Source: Methanobacteriota archaeon (lineage in GTDB: Archaea > Thermoplasmatota > Thermoplasmata > RBG-16-68-12). Taken from it: a stretch of DNA of 6,457 bases. Where the stretch lies: assembly GCA_005879065.1 (NCBI GenBank), contig VBLU01000045.1, positions 1 to 6,457 on the forward strand. Reading direction: 5' to 3'. The notes beneath the pieces were generated by a model. That model was not told where the DNA came from. It worked only from the letters and a program-made list of their open reading frames with translations, and ran no database searches. The position numbers were made by a program, and so were the translations under genes. Shown here piece by piece: positions 1 through 4,068 of this stretch. Numbering within the stretch: position 1 is the first letter of the stretch; the number at the start of each line of letters is the position of its first letter.

Positions 1-811
1 AGAACCAGACGGAGTTCAGCGCGAACGTGAGGAACCTCACCACGTAGCTCGGTTCGAGGGTCCGCCCCGCGCTGTCCGCCCCAAAGAAGATCCCGACGAG
101 GATCAGGATCAAAGCGGAGACGTTGAAGAAAATCGACAGGTCTCCGGACGCGACGGAATCTCGGATCCGGGCGTACAGCCGGCCGGCCTTGTCGAACACG
201 TCGCCCACGCTCTGGAACGGCAGGGAGATCATGAGCAGGTACAGTCCCGCGAGGATCAACACGAGGGCCGGGGCGGCGTTCGGGACGGCGAGCCAGATGG
301 CCCCGAAGAGCAGCAGGACGAACCCCAGTGGCGCCACGATCTTCCGGCGGACCTTCGGGTTCTTCAGCTGCCGTCCGAGGGAGTAGTAGAGGGACTCCGC
401 GGTCGGTGTTTGCCGCACATACACACGACGGACATGGTCAACCCGGATCCGGGAGCCGACGATGGGGGCGAACGCCTCGTCCTCCGCACCGTCGGAGACG
501 AGGAACACTCGATCGGGTCGGACCTCTTCGAGCACCTGGTCGAGCTGCTGCGTGAGGATCAGATCGGAGGTCGGTCCGACGCGCACGTCGCCGCAGATGG
601 TGGCGATCTCGGCGTCCTGGCCCTCCTTCACGAGGCTGTCGTACGTCGACACCGCGCTCAGGAGCGCATTCACGTCGGAATCCTCGGGGTCGGCCAGGCC
701 GAGCTTCGTCGCTGCGGCAAGGTTGTCCTCCCGGCCGACGAGGGGCGCCTTGATGCCGGTCTTGACGCCGATATCGTCGTCCCGGTCCACGCAGAGGACG
801 AGGATTTTCAT
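1..811 (-). CDS. DUF373 family archaeal membrane protein (C-terminus cut by window edge)
   Basis: The frame is open from an ATG at 811 to the left edge, giving 270 residues with no stop. The N-terminal half is soluble and carries the family's conserved blocks: LCVDRDDDIG (6-15), GREDN (26-30), LADPEDSD (39-46), GDVRVG (74-79) and LVSDGAEDE (104-112). Hydrophobic segments follow at about 157-176, 180-198 and 225-245, with a fourth beginning near 256 as the window ends. This is the layout of DUF373 proteins: a cytoplasmic acidic-motif domain followed by several membrane helices. Full-length members are usually longer than what is visible, so the missing part is probably the last helices. No biochemical function is established for the family to my knowledge. 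The gene lies downstream of aIF6 on the same strand but 64 bases away, with its own TATA-like box, so it is probably a separate unit. The family call is firm; the role is unknown. Confidence 0.9.
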   Translation of the reverse strand, partial: MKILVLCVDRDDDIGVKTGIKAPLVGREDNLAAATKLGLADPEDSDVNALLSAVSTYDSLVKEGQDAEIATICGDVRVGPTSDLILTQQLDQVLEEVRPDRVFLVSDGAEDEAFAPIVGSRIRVDHVRRVYVRQTPTAESLYYSLGRQLKNPKVRRKIVAPLGFVLLLFGAIWLAVPNAAPALVLILAGLYLLMISLPFQSVGDVFDKAGRLYARIRDSVASGDLSIFFNVSALILILVGIFFGADSAGRTLEPSYVVRFLTFALNSVWF

Positions 812-834
812 CAGGATGCCTCTAGCCGTCCCTC

Positions 835-841
835 AATATAT
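835..841 (-). promoter_or_regulatory. TATA-like box for the DUF373 gene
   Basis: On the minus strand the bases read ATATATT, preceded by purine-rich sequence (GAAGATTG, about 843-850) that could act as a BRE. The centre lies about 27 bases upstream of the DUF373 ATG, the usual distance from an archaeal TATA box to the transcription start. The mRNA would therefore begin at or next to the start codon. A GAGG 7 bases before the ATG (819-822) could instead serve as a ribosome binding site if transcription starts further upstream. The two readings conflict and sequence alone does not settle it. Confidence 0.55.
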
Positions 842-875
842 CAATCTTCTTTAGCGATTGGCGAATGGACAAAAG

Positions 876-1529
876 TCAGAAGAGTCCAAGGCCCTCTTCG
901 ATGCGGCCGAGTTCGATGGGCGTCGTGCGCGAGCCGACGACGGCTCCATGCGAATTCGCGACGATGCACGCACCGACCTGGGCGGCACCGTAGTTCGCGG
1001 TCGTGATCATGACGGGCACTCGCAACGCGGATTTCAGGAGGTCCATCTCCGCCGGCCGCGCGTGCGGATGGCACACGGCGCCCTTGTTCGTCGCGACCGC
1101 CACCGAGCCGACGGTCCGGATCCCCGCGATGGTGCCGCGGACCACGGGCACGCCGAGGACCTCATGGATGACGCCCATCGCCTCGTCGTCGTACCCGGGA
1201 TGGACCACGGCCCCCTGGTCGTTGCAGAGCACGTTGTTGCCGACGGCGCTGAGTCGATGGGGGAGCGGATACACGCCGTCGCCGATCGTTTCGATCTCGT
1301 CTTCCTCAATGAAGGGGGACGCGAGGATCCCTTTCGAGTTCATGGCGATCAGCGAACCGACGACGGTCGAATGGGCCACGTGCGTGACGACCGGGGTGGC
1401 CTCGAGAGCCCCCTCGAGATGACGGATCGCGGACTTCGGGACGTCCGATGCAATGATCAGCCGTTCGTCGTTCGCCGCGCAGAAAACCCCCACGTAGGGG
1501 TTCCCCGCGACCTCCAGGCGCCGAAGCAA
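876..1529 (-). CDS. eif6: Translation initiation factor aIF6 (ribosome anti-association factor)
   Basis: This 217-residue protein has the usual length and five-repeat structure of archaeal/eukaryotic IF6. Each repeat has a Val-Gly pair followed by Asn six or seven residues later: G14/N20, G58/N64, G97/N103, G141/N148 and G186/N192. The N-terminus RRLEVAGNPYVGVFCAANDE is characteristic of aIF6. The family forms a five-fold pseudosymmetric ring that binds the 50S subunit near L14e/L23/L24e, blocks premature 30S joining and acts in late 50S maturation; it is released with SBDS and an EF2-like GTPase. The start is a TTG at 1529, chosen because it matches the conserved family N-terminus and has GAGGG (1536-1540) six bases upstream, overlapping the L31e stop. 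It is the last gene of the translation cluster, 9 bases after rpl31e. The next genes often found here in other archaea (LX/L18a, prefoldin, ftsY) are absent. Confidence 0.97.
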   Translation of the reverse strand: MLRRLEVAGNPYVGVFCAANDERLIIASDVPKSAIRHLEGALEATPVVTHVAHSTVVGSLIAMNSKGILASPFIEEDEIETIGDGVYPLPHRLSAVGNNVLCNDQGAVVHPGYDDEAMGVIHEVLGVPVVRGTIAGIRTVGSVAVATNKGAVCHPHARPAEMDLLKSALRVPVMITTANYGAAQVGACIVANSHGAVVGSRTTPIELGRIEEGLGLF

Positions 1530-1535
1530 ACGGGT

Positions 1536-1540
1536 CCCTC
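1536..1540 (-). promoter_or_regulatory. Ribosome binding site for aIF6
   Basis: GAGGG on the minus strand ends six bases before the TTG start of aIF6 and overlaps the TGA of rpl31e. It supports the TTG as the real start and suggests translational coupling to L31e. Confidence 0.55.
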
Positions 1541-1802
1541 AATCCTCCGGGAGAGAAACGACGGCGGAGCCGTCTTCGAACTTGATCGCCTTGATGCGGA
1601 TGCGCCGGGGCGGGTGTTCGCGGCCCTGCTTCCACAGGTATTCGTTCAACACGTCGTCGATGAAGATCCGGTCCGGCTTGAGATGCTGCTTCACGTGCTC
1701 GCGGATCGCCTTGACGGCCCGCGGCGTTCGATCCGTGCGGCTGGCAGCCCACGCCTTACGAAGGGGCACCACCATGATTCGTTCTTCTTCCTGCTCGGCC
1801 AT
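1539..1802 (-). CDS. rpl31e: 50S ribosomal protein L31e
   Basis: An 87-residue protein of normal L31e length. It has the family core: ERIMVVPLRKAW (8-19), the basic stretch that follows with PRAVKAIREHVKQH, and the C-terminal IRIKAIKFEDG region. L31e binds 23S rRNA near the peptide exit tunnel on the large subunit. The ATG at 1802 is four bases after the L39e stop. The usual spacing for a separate ribosome binding site is missing: GTGAGG sits only two bases from the ATG, so re-initiation after L39e is likely. A second Met at residue 10 would remove residues before the conserved ERI block, so the first ATG is preferred. It is followed by aIF6 in the same cluster. Confidence 0.96.
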   Translation of the reverse strand: MAEQEEERIMVVPLRKAWAASRTDRTPRAVKAIREHVKQHLKPDRIFIDDVLNEYLWKQGREHPPRRIRIKAIKFEDGSAVVSLPED

Positions 1803-1806
1803 GGCC

Positions 1807-1962
1807 TCACGCCTTCAGCTTGTTGCGGCGCCACGACCGCTTCTTCGGATGGCGGGTGAAGTTCCGCTTCGTCCGCTGGATGACCCACGCGGGCACACGC
1901 CGATTCGATTTGACGGCCTTCATTAAGCGGAGCTTCTTCGCGTACGGCTTGTTCTTCGCCAT
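1807..1962 (-). CDS. rpl39e: 50S ribosomal protein L39e (51 residues)
   Basis: Translating the gap between the PDCD5-like gene and rpl31e gives a complete 51-residue, very basic protein starting MAKNKPYAKKLRLMKA and ending RRNKLKA. It contains the family signature NRRVPAWV (20-27) and the HPKKRSWRR block (38-46). L39e is one of the smallest ribosomal proteins and lies in the wall of the nascent-peptide exit tunnel. Length and ends match the family exactly. The ATG at 1962 is three bases after the upstream stop, and GAGAGG lies nine bases before it. This is a real gene, short enough to be lost by length cut-offs. Confidence 0.97.
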   Translation of the reverse strand: MAKNKPYAKKLRLMKAVKSNRRVPAWVIQRTKRNFTRHPKKRSWRRNKLKA

Positions 1963-1965
1963 CGC

Positions 1966-2301
1966 TCAACGCCTCTCGATCTTGATGTCCCGCCGCTTCG
2001 GGATCACGCGCTCGAGGATCTGACGCAGGGTCGGATCGTCGATCTGCCGTTGCACGCGCCCGCTCTGCGCCAGCTGGATGAGCTGGTTCTCGATGTTCTC
2101 CTTCAGCTCGGGATAGGCGAGCTCGATGCGCCCGAGTCGTTCCCGCGCCTCCGGCGTCAGGATCTGGCGCAGGATCGTCTGCCGCTGGGCCTGGACCTGG
2201 TCGCGGTATTGCTGCTCCGCCGCGGCCTGGCCCTGGAACTGTTGGAGCTCGGCGAGCTTCTTCCGGCGAATCGCCTCGAGTTCGTCGTCGTCCATCGCCA
2301 T
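1966..2301 (-). CDS. PDCD5/TFAR19-family DNA-binding protein
   Basis: This 111-residue protein matches the archaeal homologues of PDCD5 (TFAR19) in length and composition. It has a short acidic N-terminus (MAMDDDELEA), a basic helix (IRRKKLAEL, 11-19), a glutamine-rich helical stretch (about 20-42), the core ILTPEARERLGRIELAYPE (47-65), and a basic C-terminus ending DIKIERR. Archaeal members fold as a helical bundle and bind double-stranded DNA; their physiological role is not clear. The gene's usual neighbourhood, between S19e and L39e, is kept here. The ATG at 2301 is preferred over the Met codon at 2295 because GGGAGG (2313-2318) lies 11 bases before 2301 but 17 before 2295. The open frame continues upstream, but that part overlaps S19e and is not conserved-looking. 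Confidence 0.92.
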   Translation of the reverse strand: MAMDDDELEAIRRKKLAELQQFQGQAAAEQQYRDQVQAQRQTILRQILTPEARERLGRIELAYPELKENIENQLIQLAQSGRVQRQIDDPTLRQILERVIPKRRDIKIERR

Positions 2302-2305
2302 GCCG

Positions 2306-2770
2306 TCAGGCGCCTCCCGCATATTTGGCGAGTTCCGGATTCGTCTTCGCGAGTTCCAGGAGGATCTCGTGGGAGAGGGAATCGAGGAGTTTGCGGCCCT
2401 GGGCGCTGATCGACCGACCCTTCTTCTCCGTCTTCGACAGGAGACCGAGCGACTCGAGTTGCTGCATCGCCTCGCGCGCAATGGAACGGGAGCCTTTCCG
2501 CGGATGGTAGGGAGCGGACCCGTCATCCCGACGGCCGCCGAACTCTGCGGCGAGGCGCGACGTGCCGACCGGACCGTGCAAGTAGACCTTTCTCAAGATG
2601 GCGGCGACGCGGCGGTACCACCAGTCCGGCTGCACCGGAGCCTTCTCCGTGTGCACTCCAGTCCGAGCGAACGGCGCCCACTCCGGCGGCTTGATCTTGC
2701 CCTCTTTCTGCAAGCGGTCTTTGAGTCTCTCTATCAAGAGCGTCGGAGGCACATCATACGCGGTCGTCAT
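2306..2770 (-). CDS. rps19e: 30S ribosomal protein S19e
   Basis: A 154-residue protein of normal archaeal S19e length. It starts MTTAYDVPPTLLIERLKD, a typical S19e N-terminus. It continues with the PPEWAPFARTGVH segment (28-40), the YRRVAAILRKVYLHGPVG region (52-69), and the signature GSRSIAREAMQQLESLGLL (93-111). It has a winged-helix-like fold and sits in the head of the small subunit; in eukaryotes it is needed for pre-40S maturation. The ATG at 2770 starts the conserved N-terminus. The open frame runs on to 3235, but that part overlaps the acetyltransferase gene and does not resemble S19e. It is the first gene of the cluster, with a TATA-like box about 29 bases upstream and no clear ribosome binding site, which suggests a leaderless message. 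Confidence 0.97.
   Translation of the reverse strand: MTTAYDVPPTLLIERLKDRLQKEGKIKPPEWAPFARTGVHTEKAPVQPDWWYRRVAAILRKVYLHGPVGTSRLAAEFGGRRDDGSAPYHPRKGSRSIAREAMQQLESLGLLSKTEKKGRSISAQGRKLLDSLSHEILLELAKTNPELAKYAGGA
2313..2318 (-). promoter_or_regulatory. Ribosome binding site for the PDCD5-like gene
   Basis: GGGAGG on the minus strand lies inside the last codons of S19e, 11 bases before the ATG at 2301. The spacing is slightly long, but it still favours this ATG over the Met codon at 2295. Confidence 0.5.
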
Positions 2771-2796
2771 TGTCAGCGCTCGGAAGATTCGGGCTT

Positions 2797-2802
2797 CATA
2801 AA
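2797..2802 (-). promoter_or_regulatory. TATA-like box for the S19e-aIF6 cluster
   Basis: TTTATG on the minus strand is centred about 29 bases upstream of the S19e ATG, the distance expected for a leaderless or near-leaderless archaeal transcript. A second AT-rich candidate, CATATA (2812-2817), lies further upstream and would give a leader of roughly 18 bases, but that leader has no good Shine-Dalgarno match, so the nearer box is preferred. Both lie in the 77-base gap after the acetyltransferase gene. The ribosomal cluster therefore probably has its own promoter, although read-through from the gene before it is possible. Confidence 0.5.
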
Positions 2803-2847
2803 TCAAGGTCGTATATGAAGGCTTGCGTGGTCCCTCCGAGTCGCGGT

Positions 2848-3390
2848 TCAGTGCGTTGCCCGTCGAGGAGTTTTCCGGGAGGAGCGGGCCTTGTGACGCG
2901 GGGCGCGAACGAGCGATCGGCGCATCTCCCTCGTCCGCTCGAATCCCAGCCGACGATAGATCGGTTCGCCAAAATCCGAGGCGTGCAACAGCATGATCGG
3001 AATGCCGCGCGACCTGGCCCACCGGATCGCGGCGCGAACAATCCGGGTCGCGTGGCCCTCGCCGCGATGGTCCGACTCGGTGAACATCGAGAGGAGATAC
3101 GCGGCGGCCGTCCCGCTTCGACCCGGCCGAGGCTGGACATCCATGATCCATACGCAGCCGCTCGCGACCGACTCGGCGCCGACCTCGACGATGAACCCAG
3201 CGAAGCGACGCGAACGCATGCGGTCGCGAGCCCATCGACGGTAGACCGCATCCGCTGCGTCATGATCACGAGTCGAGAAGTCCGCGATCGCCTCCCACAT
3301 CAATCGACGATGGCGGACGAGAAGATCGAGATCCTTCGCGGTGGCCGTGCGGACGACCGTTCGGACCACGCCGGCGGATTGAGGAGCCAC
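2848..3390 (-). CDS. GNAT-family N-acetyltransferase
   Basis: A 180-residue protein with the GNAT fold pattern. The N-terminus VRTATAKDLDLLVRHRRLMW (13-32) fits strand 1 and helix 1. FAGFIVEVG (63-71) and ASGCVWIMDV (76-85) fit the central strands. The acetyl-CoA loop HRGEGHATRIVRAAI (108-122) has the R-G-x-G-x-A form. HASDFGEPIYRRLGFE (136-151) is the conserved C-terminal motif B region with its tyrosine. It should transfer an acetyl group from acetyl-CoA to an amine, but the substrate cannot be read from sequence. A basic tail (about 160-180) follows the domain. The start is taken as GTG 3390; a GTG at 3369 (residue 8) would also keep the domain intact. It is divergent from ubiX and codirectional with the ribosomal cluster. 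A link to modifying ribosomal proteins is only a guess from position. Confidence 0.88.
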   Translation of the reverse strand: MAPQSAGVVRTVVRTATAKDLDLLVRHRRLMWEAIADFSTRDHDAADAVYRRWARDRMRSRRFAGFIVEVGAESVASGCVWIMDVQPRPGRSGTAAAYLLSMFTESDHRGEGHATRIVRAAIRWARSRGIPIMLLHASDFGEPIYRRLGFERTREMRRSLVRAPRHKARSSRKTPRRATH

Positions 3391-3414
3391 CTTAACCCTT
3401 TACGGGAATGAAGG

Positions 3415-3432
3415 CAACCTTAAACAAGGTTG
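3415..3432. repeat. Perfect 7-bp inverted repeat over the acetyltransferase/ubiX divergent promoter
   Basis: CAACCTT (3415-3421) and AAGGTTG (3426-3432) are exact reverse complements separated by AAAC. The AT-rich core reads CTTAAA on the plus strand and TTTAAG on the minus strand (3419-3424). The minus reading is centred about 31 bases upstream of the acetyltransferase GTG, which suits a TATA box with a leader of a few bases. On the plus strand it would place transcription near 3448, upstream of the likely ubiX start. The palindrome could be an operator for a dimeric regulator. That function is inference; the repeat itself is plain in the sequence. Confidence 0.5.
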
Positions 3433-3495
3433 ATTCGAACCGATCCGGAGCGGACTCCGCGGAATCTTCATTTGGCATCGACGTCTCCCACTCCC

Positions 3496-4062
3496 GTGGA
3501 TCCGGAATCGCGATTTCTGGTCGCCGTCACCGGAGCGTCCGGCGTCGAGTATGCCAGGCGTCTCATCGAAGTCCTTGGAGACCGCACGGATGTAATCGTC
3601 ACCAAGGATGCGTCCGCCGTCATCGAGATCGAGACGGGGCTGTCTGTGAAAGAGTTCGCGGGCCGTGCCGCGACGTTCTATCAGGGCGAGGACCTCGCCG
3701 CGCCTCCGGCATCGGGATCGCATCTCTTTCGAGCCCTGGTCGTCCTGCCATGCAGCGGGACGACCCTGGCGAAGATCGCGAGCGGGATCGCGGACAACCT
3801 GGTTACGCGGGCTGCGGCCGTGGCACTCAAAGAGCGCCGTCCCCTCATCCTCGTGCCCCGAGAGACGCCGTCGAGCGCCATCGCACTCGAGAATCAGCTG
3901 AGCCTGGCCCGTCTCGGGGTCGTCATCCTGCCCGCCTCGCCGGGCTTCTACGGGGGACCGAAACGGATCTCGGACTTGGTCGACTTCATCGTCGCCCGGA
4001 TCCTGGACCATCTCGGGGTCGAGCACGCGATCGGCGTGCGATGGACCGGTCTCCCGGAATGA
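3496..4062 (+). CDS. ubiX: Flavin prenyltransferase UbiX
   Basis: UbiX joins a dimethylallyl group from dimethylallyl phosphate to reduced FMN, making the prenylated FMN cofactor used by UbiD-type decarboxylases. With the GTG at 3496 the protein has 188 residues, normal for the family. It shows the flavin-binding VAVTGASG (9-16), the APPASGS block, PCSGTTLAKIASG with the conserved serine, DNLVTRAAAVALKERRPL, VPRETPSS, LGVVILPASPGFYGGP and DLVDFIVARILDHLG. The PCSGTT form is closer to UbiX proteins with CSTGT than to those with CSMKT. No in-frame ATG precedes the domain. Alternative starts are TTG 3430 and TTG 3472. GTG 3496 is chosen because it leaves a short N-terminus as in homologues, but no Shine-Dalgarno supports any of them. 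It is the only plus-strand gene and ends 6 bases from the stop of the convergent DUF835 gene. No ubiD is visible. Confidence 0.94.
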   Translation: MDPESRFLVAVTGASGVEYARRLIEVLGDRTDVIVTKDASAVIEIETGLSVKEFAGRAATFYQGEDLAAPPASGSHLFRALVVLPCSGTTLAKIASGIADNLVTRAAAVALKERRPLILVPRETPSSAIALENQLSLARLGVVILPASPGFYGGPKRISDLVDFIVARILDHLGVEHAIGVRWTGLPE

Positions 4063-4068
4063 GCTACA

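Noticed and set aside
871..874. A T4 run on the minus strand just after the aIF6 stop, as an archaeal terminator.
   Set aside because: Four T residues are too few to call a terminator with confidence, although the position is right.
858..1859. A 333-codon plus-strand open frame opposite aIF6 and L31e.
   Set aside because: It is antisense to two certain genes, its translation is rich in Arg, Asp, Gly and His as expected from a GC-rich shadow frame, and it matches no family I recognise.
2302..2526. An N-terminal extension of the PDCD5-like protein.
   Set aside because: It overlaps the end of S19e, is Arg/Ser-rich, and PDCD5 homologues start at the acidic MAMDDDE segment.
2771..3235. An N-terminal extension of S19e in the same frame.
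   Set aside because: It overlaps the GNAT gene on the same strand, and the S19e family begins at the MTTAYDV start at 2770.
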